24,768 nt of DNA from Rhizophagus sp. LPA8_4_AMF. Its lineage: Eukaryota > Glomeromycota > Glomeromycetes > Glomerales > Glomeraceae. Position 1 is the first letter of the stretch. Each line of letters opens with the position of its first letter. The notes beneath the pieces were generated by a model. That model was not told the origin of the DNA and ran no database searches. It saw nothing but the letters and a program-made list of their open reading frames with translations. Both the position numbers and the translations under genes were made by a program. The stretch covers positions 1 through 24,768 of the forward strand of contig JADRCO010000911.1 of the NCBI GenBank assembly GCA_021464525.1, given 5' to 3'. Of this stretch, positions 1 through 10,028 are shown piece after piece.

Positions 1-32
1 TGGGATGGGATGGGATGGGAGTCCCATCCCAT
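1..32. repeat. TGGGA pentamer array with inverted TCCCA arm
   Basis: Four tandem TGGGA units (1-20) are followed, after one base, by TCCCATCCCAT. Positions 10-20 and 22-32 form a perfect 11-bp inverted repeat with a 1-base spacer. It may be the end of a repeat element extending off the left edge, but no second end is visible. Confidence 0.7.
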
Positions 33-59
33 TTAAATGGGCGGCAAGTATAGTCGGGC

Positions 60-1085
60 TGACTCATTTATTTCGGAGTTTTGCATAATATGAATCTGGC
101 TCCTCTTGCCCATCATAATATGGAAGGCCAGCTAATTGTGGTGCTAAAAGTTTGTGTACATCTCCTAAGTTTGCCATATTTTCTAGAGGATTGATTTGTA
201 AATTCAAGATTATTTGTTGTGAATTTAATTCTCTAGCCTTCCATTTTTGGTATCTATTAAATACCCTTGCCCGATTGAATTCTGCCACGTCTGCTTCAGC
301 TTTGCGCCTTCGAGCTAATATTTGGATTTCCTGCAATAATACATTAATTCGATTTTGCTTTCTAAATGCTATTCTTTGACCATTAGTTTGCAATTCTTGG
401 GCAAATTACCACCAATGTCAACATGCATTTGCTTTATTATTATATGCTAAATTTAACAACTGAGTTCTTTGAGAACATTCATTTCTAACATTTGCCATAT
501 CATTCATTAAGTTATTTATCTGTCTATTAGCAGCATTAAGCAGACCATATGCAGTATTAAGCTGACCTTGTAAGTTAATAGCATCTTGAGCATGCCTTTG
601 CATATGCTCATCCCGAACAGTTGTTAATGAGATCCGTATTCCATTCAGGGTATTCTTTGGATTGAATGATCTATTACCATCAATATATGTTTCTATCTGA
701 TCTAAAGCTGTACCAATATTCCTTAAGATATCTGGCAGTGCCATTTTTCTTCCTCAGGTCGTTTGTATTCAGAAGGATTATTATTATTTTGAAAATGTGA
801 TATTTTGAGAATTTGGCTTTTGAGCTTTTCTACTGTATCTTCTAGCAGAATGATTCAGTTATCTTGAGCGACTAATGCCTCCTCTTTTAGCTCTAAATGA
901 TCCTGACATTTTTTGAGATTATGTAAGGTGGAGCAGTATTTGGCTTTTAATCTATCTATCTCTCCTCACGAGATATGAGATTTTTTTCAAGGTATTTTAT
1001 ATATAGCTCACTTCTCTTTAGATCATTTGTGAACTTATGAATCTTTTCTTTATTTCTAATGATAGTAGTTTCCTCTTTACGAAAT
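60..1085 (-). mobile_element. Gag-like gene fossil, partial (virus-like/LTR-retroelement type)
   Basis: Minus-strand coding remnant. Its parts in order are a Lys/Glu-rich probable coiled-coil leader (about 750-1085), a segment beginning MALPDILRNIGTALDQIE (418-744) with Gln/Asn-rich helices, and a segment with LPYYDGQEEPDSYYAKLRN (about 64-393). The last motif resembles the start of the capsid-like region of a gag-type protein family that is abundant in Rhizophagus and often ends in a CCHC zinc knuckle. That 3' half lies outside the window. No reverse transcriptase or LTR is seen, so the link to an LTR element is inference; a free-standing gag-derived gene family is the alternative. The copy is broken, with several breaks, and looks moderately old because the protein style is still readable. 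Its leader end abuts the hAT remnant near 1081. Confidence 0.55.
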
Positions 1086-2613
1086 TGTTAATCAATTTGA
1101 AAATAATATTCTAAATTTTTGGGAATATGTTCATCCATTAGCAAAAGAATTGGCATTTGTTGCATAACGAATTTTTGCAATATATGTTAATGCCGCTTCA
1201 GTGGAAAGACTTTGGTCAAGTATGGGTTTCCTTCATACTAAATGACGTAATCAATTGCATATAAGTAAATAAATGTCATTTAATTTTATTAAATTATATA
1301 AACATAACTTTTAAATTTATAGTATGAAATAACTTTGAAAATGAGTAAATTACGAGCTTCAATTTCATTACAACATAAAGTTGATGAAGTGAAAACAATA
1401 CAACAACAAAAACTAAGAGAAAATATTGCCAAACCAATAGTTCCTATAACTATTGATGATAATGATGAAACTTCTATTAATTTAGAAACACAAAAATCGG
1501 GATTGGAATCGATTCAATCAAAAATCGAATCTTGAGAATTGATTTAAGATTCGATTAATCGTTTCTAAGATTCAATTTGATGATTCGATTTGACGATTCG
1601 ATTAATCGGATCTAATCGAATTTATATAACAGCACAAATCAAAATATTTTGTTGCACGGTGATTTTTTGATCTCGCAGCACAAAATTTTAAGTGAATTTA
1701 AAAACATTTTTCAATAAAAAGTCATATTTAGTGTTTAAATAAAAATGGTATAAAAATGTTTTTTTGATTTTTTTTTTTAAAAACATCATTTTCAATATTA
1801 ATCATGCTATAAAATGTTTTTTTTTCAAACTTTTATTTTATTGGTTTACAAAAATATTACATATTTGATAACATAACATGATTATTAATAATACCACTTA
1901 ATTCTGGCCGAAAATTATAATTTTGGCCAGCATTTTATTTATGAAATCAAACTTTACGTTTTTTCCATAAATTATCTTAACAACAGCCTTTTTGACCCAA
2001 GAGAAACTTGTTCTACTCATAAATTAACATGTAAAAAGCCTTGTTTATATTATAATTAGACGGTAATGTATTAAAAAAATATGATCTATGCGCAACCAAT
2101 ATTGATCAATTTTATAAGCATTTCTGATAATTCCGATGATAATTTTTTTACTATGGTGCAGTTATAGGATAGGAATAGTGAGATTATTTTTGATACACCA
2201 TAATTTAAAAAATTTAATTTATTTGGATTTGATTTTTAGTTTCGATTAATCGAATCGAATAGATTCGATTCAATTTTCAATTAATTTGATTTTGGTAGAA
2301 TCGATTCCAATCCCTACACGAAAAGAAAATTCTAATATTCAAGATGATATTTCAGATGAAGAAGATAATAATGAATCTCAAGTTTAGTCCAATTGGAATT
2401 TTCTAATTGGTGCATGGGAAGAATTATTATTACAGAAAGGGGAAGCTGAAAATCAAACTGAGGAAGAAGATGATGATATTGAAATTAATGATTTTTTTAT
2501 TAAATAGAACGCATCCTGCATTGGATAATGAAGCAAAATGGAATATTGAAGATATTTTTGATAATAATTTAGATGCACAATTTTTTACTACTGATGAAAG
2601 TTTAAATAATTAA
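1081..2613 (+). pseudogene. hAT transposase, C-terminal dimerisation region, broken
   Basis: Conceptual translation from 1081 gives NILNFWEYVHPLAKELAFVA, then RIFAI, then NAASVERLWSSMGFLHTK. This matches the conserved hAT C-terminal dimerisation block (usually ...LA..ILAIP.SSAASERVFS). A likely intron (GT 1265, AG 1322) precedes MSKLRASISLQHKVDEVK (1341 on). After the nested element the frame resumes with NSNIQDDISDEEDNNESQ and a Glu/Asp-rich tail ending DAQFFTTDESLNN (stop about 2613). In-frame stops occur after LAFVA, after LHTK, after ESQV (2387) and near 2507, where the frame also shifts. The N-terminal zinc finger and catalytic core are absent. This is a dead copy. Confidence 0.75.
1497..2315. 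mobile_element. 819-bp non-coding TIR element nested in the hAT transposase
   Basis: The ends are TIRs: GGGATTGGAATCGATTC at 1499 is matched by GAATCGATTCCAATCCC ending at 2314. Inside both ends are further GATTCGATTAATCG-type repeats. Flanks ACACAAAAA (1488-1496) and ACACGAAAA (2316-2324) form a 9-bp target-site duplication with one mismatch. Dropping the element plus one flank copy leaves the transposase tail in the same reading frame (LETRKENSNIQDD), which confirms the limits. A 9-bp duplication fits Mutator-like elements; an 8-bp reading (hAT-like) is possible. No coding potential was seen inside. The interior has a near-palindrome around 1903-1931 (CTGGCCGAAAATT/AATTTTGGCCAG). Confidence 0.85.
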
Positions 2614-2736
2614 TAAAAATAAAATATTTTAGTTGAATATTAAGTTTTTAAATAAATATGTTAATTTTAATATTGTGAATATTATAAATTTAATTGATTT
2701 GTTTATTATTATATATAAATAAATATTTTGGCTGAT

Positions 2737-2813
2737 TTTTAGCTGGCCAAAATTTAAGTTTGGCCAAACGGCCAATGGCCAACCCCGGCTAAACGGCCAA
2801 AGTGCCAACACTG
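2737..2813. repeat. hAT right end: subterminal GGCCAA array and TIR
   Basis: About seven GGCCAA/TGGCC-type motifs lie within 77 bases, in both orientations, just inside the terminal CCAACACTG. Clustered subterminal motifs are known transposase-binding sites in hAT elements. Here the assignment rests on their position next to the transposase stop and the CAGTG terminus. Confidence 0.6.
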
Positions 2814-2876
2814 GTTTAGCCACTAGGTAAAAATTCTTTTATTGGCTAAGCATAATGACATGAAAATTTTTAATGT

Positions 2877-3001
2877 TACACTAATTTTAAATCTGGCCGG
2901 CGCTAAGGCGCTATAAATTCTGGCCCGAATTATTGCCGATCAGTTGTAACAGATAAAAATCCGGATCAATTCGGATAAAATCCAGATTTTTTTTTGTGTA
3001 A
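2877..3001. mobile_element. Possible short TIR element (MITE), ~125 bp
   Basis: TTACACTAATTTTAAATCTGG (left, 2877) matches the complement of the right end, TTACACAAAAAAAAATCTGG (ending 3001), with a few mismatches. The interior has a GC-rich core (GGCGCTAAGGCGC) and TCCGGAT motifs. No target duplication can be read, so the limits are uncertain. Confidence 0.4.
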
Positions 3002-3563
3002 TCCGGATGACGGTTTTGGGTCGAAGCACTAGCTAAGAACATATCCAGAAAGTATCATTACACCATGTCATATTACTTCCATTTAAGACGCAATTTTTTA
3101 CAACTTTTAGGATCGCATTCGAAAAATCCTGGAATTCCTGAATTTCGAAGCATCCAAAAAAAAAACTCATTTATCATAAATTTGTATCATAATAAAATAA
3201 GAAAAATTTATGTAGATACCAGGAGATTCCCTCCTAAAATAATTATTAAACTTATTTAGGTAAATCACTTTGACGATCATACTTACCCCCAAATTGACTA
3301 TCATATACTTATATACTTTAAACTTTACGAAGCTTAAAAACTTTATAATAAAAATACTACAAATAATAAAAAGTTTATATTTTTTATGAGTTTATGCAAA
3401 TAAGTAGATATATTTATTAAACGAGTATAATTTATATTTGACGTTAAGGAAATATTCATTTTATGTTTTTTTTTTATTTTTGTATATAAAAAATTTGAAT
3501 TTATACTCAAACTTTATAATTTAATCGACTCAATTAAAAAAAAAATTTCAACTATTTTAAAGG
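3002..3563. other. Non-coding AT-rich stretch
   Basis: Very AT-rich with A/T runs. A 64-codon open frame around 3065-3259 has no recognisable features. I see no gene, RNA or delimitable element here. Confidence 0.5.
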
Positions 3564-3989
3564 TTAACAAAATAACTGATTCTTGAACCAACAAAAGCTC
3601 TTTAAAAAATTTTTTTTTAATGATAAAAGTAAAAATAAAGTTACGTAATTAACAGTATTATTTTTTTTAGAACAAATATCATATAACTGTGTGGTTTTAA
3701 CACAAATAACATATTCGACACTTAATATTAGATGCGTCCAACGTATTATGCACGATTTTGTCATATAAAACAATATAATAGCAAGGGAAACTTCTAAAAT
3801 GACTTGGAGCATTAAGGGATATAAAGGAGATAATGCATAGAAATATCCCATACATAATACACAAATGATGTAAATTTTAAATTTAACAGTCATAATGTAA
3901 AATTTTAGTGCACAAACTTTGTTTGTTTGTTTGAACATACCTCGATTTTGCCATGTTAATCTTCTTATCATGCAAAAATTAAAAGACAA
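3564..3989 (-). CDS. Uncertain hypothetical protein, hydrophobic, 141 codons
   Basis: An open frame of 141 codons, longer than expected by chance at this base composition. I do not recognise it. Residues from about 34 (start at internal Met MTVKFKIYIICVLCMGYFYA) resemble a signal anchor, followed by a hydrophobic span (PLYPLMLQVILEVSLAIILF) and a third near VEYVICV, so a small membrane protein is conceivable. A good 5' splice motif (GAG/GTATGT on the minus strand at about 3939) lies near its start, so the first codons could belong to another exon. No homologue, codon signature or promoter supports it. It may be spurious. Confidence 0.22.
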   Translation of the reverse strand: MSFNFCMIRRLTWQNRGMFKQTNKVCALKFYIMTVKFKIYIICVLCMGYFYALSPLYPLMLQVILEVSLAIILFYMTKSCIIRWTHLILSVEYVICVKTTQLYDICSKKNNTVNYVTLFLLLSLKKNFLKSFCWFKNQLFC

Positions 3990-4044
3990 ATAAAAAAATC
4001 AAACAAACCAAAACAAATCAACTCTTCAAATCTTTCTCATCTGA

Positions 4045-4200
4045 ATGAATCCAACAGCCATCACTTCTAAATAATCGTCATTATTACTTCCGAAGTAGCA
4101 GAAAAACCTCTCAATCCTATAAATCAATGTTCCATAATGCAAATACTAACGCTGAGTTCAAAAAACGAGGACGATTTAAGAAGAAAATGACCTTTCGATG
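4045..4200 (+). pseudogene. Unrecognised small gene, copy A (decayed 5' part)
   Basis: Starts ATGAATCCAACAGCCATCAC (M-N-P-T-A-I-T) and aligns by eye over about 140 bases with the minus-strand copy at 5510-5641, including the CAA-rich leader just upstream (about 3985-4044). The frame is lost within about ten codons, so this copy is dead. The product is unknown. A 3' stretch (4234-4415) is also shared with the other copy but in a different relative orientation. Confidence 0.4.
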
Positions 4201-4328
4201 AAATTAGCCTATCTTCTAATTAGCCTGGTGAAGAAATTTTACAATGCGAGAGTATATCTATAGTAAACCAAACAAATGAATTTTAGACGTTCAAAGTTCA
4301 TATAACTAAAGACAGATTATCATTTACC

Positions 4329-4743
4329 TTACTTTTTCTTTATTTATTTATTTTCCATCATTATCCCTTTTCTACACATTGCAATTGTTCGTTTTAATGT
4401 TCTGCTGTTGATATTTTCATTTTTATCATCTTTAGTTACGTAGTCTATTTTTAGATATTATCTTCTTTTTTGCGCATTCATTATTCATTTTTAATGTTCT
4501 CCCGTTAATGTTTTCATACCTTTCCATCTTACGTCATTTATTCTTCGTCATTACCTTTTCTTATGCATTGCATTAATATTCTCCGGTTGGTGGTTTCATT
4601 TCTTATTATCTTTACGTAGTTTATTTTTCTCCTTTCTTACGCATTGCATTTTAATATTCTTTCGTTGATATGTTTTTTTCCTTATTATTTTACATAGTTT
4701 ATTTAAGCTTTTCTATACATTGTATTGTTCATTTATAATATAC
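4329..4743. repeat. Degenerate minisatellite, ~78-95 bp unit, about five copies
   Basis: Successive units start near 4329, 4437, 4530, 4613 and 4691. Each runs TACGTAGTTTATTTTT, then CTTACGCATTGCATT, then TTAATGTTCTCCGTTGAT, then TTTCAT..TTATCATCTT, with many substitutions and indels. The last unit is partial. A further related single unit lies at about 5865-5935. No coding role is evident. Confidence 0.75.
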
Positions 4744-5399
4744 CCGAGCAGTCACGCTTTTTAAAATAAGTTCCACTAATTAAATACGTCCAGGCACGTG
4801 ACCGTGAAAAAACAACTAACGTGATAAATAGGTTTAAGTTCGCATGGTAGATACTGATGGATTACGGAAACGTAAGGGATGTGCAAACAGTGATGACAAA
4901 TAAAATCTATTGTTAGAAGCGGGAGCGGAATGACTGATTAATATTTTCCCGTTGTACAACAATTAACAATATTCAATATTTATTATTGTTAAAAATCAAT
5001 ATTTTCGATAAAATCAATGATGATTAAAATAGTTTGGATTTACGGTGGCGCTTTTTTAAGTGGTTAGTTGTAGGCAGATGATTTTAAAAAAATTTGGGAT
5101 AAACAATATTAAGCATCATTTTTGAAAGATAGAGAAAAATGAAGCGTAGCAGAAGATTACTTTCAATAGTATAATTTAGATAATTTATAATTTATAGTAA
5201 ATTATGATAAATTTTCACTTTATTATATTTAATAAATGAGTAAATAAATAAAAATACAAAAAAAAATATAAAAAATTAAGTCAATATTCAAAATTACAAA
5301 ATAAAATTTTAAAATTACAAAGATACTTTTTTTTATGATAAAAAATAAAATTCAAATTATTATAAAAAGAAAAATTTAATAAAAATAATTAGACACCAG
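4744..5399. other. Non-coding, AT-rich
   Basis: No gene or complete element seen. The stretch has somewhat higher GC from 4744 to 4940, including a CACGTGAC motif at about 4795, then falls into very AT-rich simple sequence with A/T runs from 5160 on. Confidence 0.45.
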
Positions 5400-5641
5400 G
5401 CCATTTTGCAACGGATAGTAGCCATATCTCATTAGGTATAATTTTTCGGTTAAAAAAATTGATCTTTCATAGGTTTTTTTCCATGTAATAACCGTAAATC
5501 GTTAAATCGTTTTGTACTCGTCCTCATAAAAGAATTTTCCGTTTACATTATAGAACATGAGTTTGTAGGATTACCAGGTTTTTCAGTTAATTCGGAAGCA
5601 ACGATAACAATTGGTTTAGCGGTAATAATTGTTGGATTCAT
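5400..5641 (-). pseudogene. Unrecognised small gene, copy B (inverted relative to copy A)
   Basis: Minus-strand frame beginning MNPTIITAKPIVIVASELTE (ATG at 5641-5639), closed after 32 codons at 5543. A shifted frame then continues with NGKFFYEDEYKT, and, after another stop, about 40 more open codons including LMRYGYYPLQNGLV. It keeps a CAATCAAT-rich leader (about 5642-5735) matching the leader of copy A. The better preserved frame suggests a real former gene, possibly still active if an intron is involved. Function unknown. Confidence 0.4.
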
Positions 5642-5736
5642 TTTTGATTAAATTTGCTTTGAGGAAAGAGTTTAAAGAATTTGATTGATTTGATTATTTG
5701 ATTGATTGATTTTTTTTTTTTTTGCTTTTTGAACTT

Positions 5737-5935
5737 TTTTTTTTGATGAAATTTTGCAAGGCGGGTCAAAGTGTACTTATAATAAATCGAACAAAACAAA
5801 TTTTTAGGCGTTATAAAATATCTATTATCATCGTAGAGAATTAGAATTTTACATTGTATCTTATTATGTGATTTATTTCATTCCCTATGTATCGTATTGT
5901 TTCGTTTTTAAGATTCTTCCGTTAATGTTTCGAAA
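5737..5935. repeat. Second copy of the 4234-4415 segment, same strand
   Basis: GATGAAATTTTGCAAGGCGG to about 5935 aligns with 4234-4415, at roughly 70% by eye, in direct orientation. It includes one minisatellite-like unit (CCTATGTATCGTATTGTTTC to TTCCGTTAATG). It directly abuts the inverted leader of copy B. Confidence 0.5.
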
Positions 5936-6977
5936 TTTTTAAAACATAAATCAAGCCATATCGGGAATATCCTTTTCTAGAAATGATTTAAGATTGGTAA
6001 ATCTATTATTACAATAATATAAATAATATTTCATGCGTTAAATCAGTCGTACCATATTCCCGTAAATCGATCGCACAAATTAAACATTTTGGTTAACTTG
6101 TTTTTGAAACTAAATAATTTTTGTCTACATGATACATCTTTGTGATAACGATAATATTTTATTTATTCTAACGTCATATAAAAAGTGAAAGTCATAATAT
6201 TTTCTTGTTAAACGACTTAACATAATATTTATTGTTATTTATAAATAATTTATTTATAAATTTGAGATAGCGTACAATAAAAATGAAAAAATAATTTCTA
6301 TTAAGATTATTTCAGCAGAAAAAATTTTTTTTTCTCATTCATCTTATTAAAAAAAAAAAAAAAAATGGACAAATAATAACTAAATAATAATATTATTTCG
6401 AGATAACGAGGAACAATTAATAAAGTTCACAAATTACAAAAAATAAAATACAATAGAATTAGACGTCAGACAAAAATTAGAAATTTATTTTTATGTAACA
6501 TTAAAAAATTTTTTTATTTTATTTTATTGATAATAAAATCGAAAAAAAAAAATATTATATACAAATATTAACTAACAATCAAATTTATATTCAGGAATAA
6601 TTAAAAAAATAATCAATTTATTTTTATAAAATCGGTTAAAAAAAATTTAAATCTTCATTGTAACACTAGAATATAAATAAATTTCATTAAATTTATGGAA
6701 TCATCATCTTATTTGGATTAAAAATTGGATTAATGTTATTACTTTTGAGGCAATAATGATAACTGACTTTAATGGGTGATTGCTTGATTAATTTGATTGT
6801 TGTTTTGAACAATTTTTTAAAATAATTCATTTTTTGTTTTTTGAATTTTTTTTAAAGTTTATATTATTATTTGAATGGACGAAATGAAATTAATATTATT
6901 ATCGAAATTAACAATGATTCTCTCTCCCCTTAGTTTCAAGTATATATGATTAACCATTTTTAGAAATGTCATGCATG
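5936..6977. other. Non-coding, extremely AT-rich
   Basis: Long A and T runs and short open frames only. I see no gene, RNA gene or delimitable repeat element. Confidence 0.5.
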
Positions 6978-7090
6978 TTGCCGTTTTCAAAATGGTTGAA
7001 ATTGATGTAGATCACATAAGATGGTGACAAATACTACGCAAAAAAGAAAAGTGCCAGTTTGTTGTCACTTACATGGCATCAATCGAAACA
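6978..7090. mobile_element. Relic of the same MITE family as 21610-21892
   Basis: TTGCCGTTTTCAAAATGGTT at 6978 continues for about 55 bases almost identical to the left TIR of the element at 21610, through AAGATGGTGACAAA. A shorter degraded inverted arm (TTTGTTGTCACTTACATGGC, about 7058-7077) follows, so this is an internally deleted or decayed copy. Confidence 0.65.
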
Positions 7091-9310
7091 GTATGTCATT
7101 TCCTAATTACTATATAATAAATATATATCCTTATAGGATTTATAGGATCACAATGTACATTTTTTACATTTAGTTGTGCGCGAAACCTATGATTTTCGCC
7201 AGGGGTCGATTTCGAAACTTGACGAAACCAGATTGCCAAATTTCTGAAACATGCCAATACTGATGAAGCTTATCGTAATCAGTGAAACCTATCAAAACTT
7301 TTTATTTGCTAAATTATTTAATAAAATCAATTGTATCAAGTTTTGTTAATATAATAAACCTGAAAAATTGGCTATTAATAAAATAAGGTATTGGTAAATA
7401 GTGTTACGTTCTGCAAGTTTAACAAGTGAAATATAATAATATTGGCAAATTTTACTACTTTCCAAGGGTGACTGGCAACATTCAGTAAATGTTAATTTTT
7501 TCTTCAATATACTGAGTCCGAATTTTTGACTAACAAATGATTTACATCACGTGACTTTAAAATATCGATTCAATTTATCTTTCATTCTATCATACAAAAC
7601 TTTATCTTTTGAAAATCTTTTTTTTTTTTGAGGATCGGGAACCAGTGATTGTAAATTTCTGCATTTACCTATTATGAGAAAGAAGAAATTATTAATAATG
7701 TGGCAAATTTTTATTTAATGGTAAAGAAGACACAGCTAATTCCTCCTCTAGAATTAGCAGACATTACCAATAACAAAGTTAGGATGTCTGCTTGAGTTGG
7801 TTATCAAGTAAATTAAAAAAAATATATATATAAAAATATAAAATAAAGAAATAAAAAGAAATAAAAAAAAAATAAAAAAATGAATATAAAAAAATAGAAT
7901 TAAAAGAAAAGCAGGTAATTCTCCTAAGTCAAACTTGTGAACTCCAGACTCAATGAGTTAGTATGGGTAGTAGATTTCCAAATATATTTTATTTTACAGT
8001 ATGTTGTGATGTTATCATTCTAACTTCTAAATAAATATCAGCCACAAAAAAAAATTGACTCTATGACTTATCTAATGGATATGGTGTTATGGTGTTACCA
8101 AAATATACTAAAATTTAATTTTTATTTTTAAGTAAAGCCTCTATATCTGAACGTTAAACTTTTTTTTTTCCTTTTTATTCTAAGTTTCGAAACTTTTTTC
8201 GAAACTTTGTTTTAAAAAAATTTTTTTAGCCGACTGGTCCAATAATTGGACTTATACGTTAGGGACCTTCCAGTCCGTTAGTTTCCCGGTAATGGACATT
8301 ACTTGAAACACTAGTAAAGCGAACTCCAATATGTAATACTCTTATAGGTGTTGTAACCCATAAACCTATTTCAAGTTGATTTTTGGAAAATGATTGTTTC
8401 GCGATGAAACATATCAGATATGATCATCTGACGCTAATTTATCTTAACGAAGTGACTGTGGCACTGCTGTGTATTCATATAATTAAAGCTCAAAGAATTA
8501 TATATTCGTTTATCAATACATTATACCTATATTTTATATTCATTTAAAAATGAGTTCTTACTTGTGTAAGTACATGATCTGTTATTGTATTATACCATAG
8601 ATAAATTTCATAATTCTTTAGCAAAAATTGCAATTGTAAAAAAAAAATAAAAAATAAATGAAGAAATTGATAATAAAAAACGAAAATATGTATCCACTTC
8701 TTATTAATTCACTTACGAAATGGAAAACTTTTGGTTTCAAGAAATCTTATGAAAGAATTAACTTGAGGTTGAGTTGATTAAGCAATAATCAATCACGCCC
8801 GTCGTTTTAAATACCAGCAGCGTCTTCAGTTATTACACAGAGATTACTCTGATAATTCATTATAATCCTAAACCTGATGGAAAATCCGGATAAAATGATA
8901 TCTATGATCGAAAAAATTTAGCATTCTCTATCAAAAACTCAATCAGATCATATATTTAATTGGATAAATTTCACGTTATTTAAGAATCATTCTTCGTTCC
9001 TTCGAACCGATCATTTCATTGATCGAGCATGATTGGCTCGATCAAATTCACTAATAAGAAGGGTTACACAGGAGCTATGTTTTTACCACAATTTGCCTCA
9101 AACAAACTATTGCAAAAAAAGCAACAACCATAATGTTCATTTTGTTACATTAAAATTATGCATTTATACAACACTAGAGCAAATAGAAATTGGCTTATTT
9201 GTAAGAATTTATCGTGCTAACTGCTTTGGTCATTGCTTACCTCAATGTAAACGATGATTATTAAGAGTTAAGAGGTGCGACATGGTGTTTTACCTTGCAT
9301 AAAAAAAAAT
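7091..9310. other. Gene-free stretch with short inverted repeats
   Basis: No gene is convincing. Features seen: a patch with GCGAAACC/TTTCGCC words near 7178-7235, two adjoining hairpins at 7735-7791, a short palindrome TCCAATAATTGGA near 8239, and A/T simple sequence near 7812-7890. A 74-codon open frame near 9033-9257 lacks an ATG at its listed start and has no recognisable motif. Confidence 0.4.
7735..7791. repeat. Two abutting perfect hairpins
   Basis: GCTAATTC (7735-7742) pairs with GAATTAGC (7751-7758). GCAGACAT (7757-7764) pairs with ATGTCTGC (7784-7791). The two share the GC at 7757-7758. Role unknown. Confidence 0.6.
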
Positions 9311-9507
9311 ATTATTCATTATTATGAAATTTAATTAAAGATTCGATATTTTCATTTATCAATTATGCAGCGTGACGGACAGAATTGTATGATGTTATGT
9401 TTCGATCGTATAAAATCGTAATTTTTTAAGACCCATTATATTGATTACTGCAATTTAGAATAAAAATATTCGTTTATTTATTATGATAATTAATAATATG
9501 GTCAAAT

Positions 9508-9513
9508 TTTATT
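9508..9513 (-). terminator. Poly(A) signal AATAAA, secreted-protein gene copy 1
   Basis: TTTATT on the plus strand gives AATAAA on the coding strand, about 150 bases after the stop. The equivalent site in copy 2 is at 12773-12778. Confidence 0.4.
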
Positions 9514-9662
9514 GAAAAACAACTTTCAAGATAAATTACATTAATTAATAAATTAAATTTAAACCTAATTACAAAATAAATTTTTAAAAATATTTGATAA
9601 GATGTATTACATTATGAAATCAAAAAAATAATTAGAATATATTAAAGGAAAATTTCAAGAAT

Positions 9663-10028
9663 TTAACTATTATCTTTTATATATTTATCAAGTTTATCAA
9701 TACTCTTGGACATCCCATTAGAGATTGCTATATATTGGACTGAAAGTGCCTCATATTTTTTATTCCATTTTTTAAGAAATTCTGGTACATCAGTTCCATC
9801 CTTTTCAGCAGCAGCCTTTATTTCTTTATCAAATGATGGGATTGCTTCACTATACGATTTTTCGACCTTTTTCACCTTATTGTTAAGTTGTTGATATAAA
9901 TCCTTGAATTTTACCCCAGTCGTAACTACGTTGGGTCCTAATTTTCCTTTTCCACGTACTATGGGGTTTGCATAAGCAATAGCAACGACAAATATCAAAA
10001 AAACGGTTAAGACTGATGCGAATTTCAT
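9663..10028 (-). CDS. Small secreted protein, 121 aa (copy 1)
   Basis: Complete single-exon frame with a clear N-terminal signal peptide (MKFASVLTVFLIFVVAIAYA, residues 1-20, likely cut after AYA). The mature part is about 101 residues, rich in Lys, Asp/Glu and Ser, predicted helical, with no cysteines, no second membrane span and no domain I recognise. The first ATG after an A/T-rich leader is used and the hydrophobic core begins at residue 6, so the start is secure. It is identical in protein sequence to the gene at 12922-13287. Small secreted proteins of this kind in mycorrhizal fungi are often candidate effectors or cell-wall proteins; that role is inference. A TATA-like motif lies about 150 bases upstream and an AATAAA about 150 bases downstream. 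Confidence 0.8.
   Translation of the reverse strand: MKFASVLTVFLIFVVAIAYANPIVRGKGKLGPNVVTTGVKFKDLYQQLNNKVKKVEKSYSEAIPSFDKEIKAAAEKDGTDVPEFLKKWNKKYEALSVQYIAISNGMSKSIDKLDKYIKDNS

Larger units (their letters stand above)
1081..2813 (+). mobile_element. hAT-family DNA transposon remnant, 3' part, 5' truncated
   Basis: The 3' end of a hAT element: the dimerisation-domain end of the transposase, its acidic tail, a 3' non-coding region and the right TIR. The element ends in GTGCCAACACTG (2802-2813), whose complement CAGTGTTGGCAC is a typical hAT terminus. The next 8 bases (GTTTAGCC, 2814-2821) would be the target duplication, but the left end is missing, so this cannot be tested. The left boundary lies at about 1081, where minus-strand gag-like sequence begins. 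A separate TIR element (1497-2315) is nested in the transposase. No autonomous function is possible. Confidence 0.8.

Noticed and set aside
1-32. Telomere repeat
   Set aside because: TGGGA pentamers with an inverted arm do not match the TTAGGG-type repeat expected in fungi and are too few.
3065-3259. 64-codon plus-strand frame
   Set aside because: Short, with no recognisable motif, in non-coding-looking sequence.
4329-4743. CRISPR-like array
   Set aside because: The units are long, degenerate and tandem without unique spacers, and the genome is eukaryotic.
9033-9257. 74-codon plus-strand frame with several Cys
   Set aside because: It lacks an ATG at its listed start, has no signal peptide or domain, and has no paralogue in the window.
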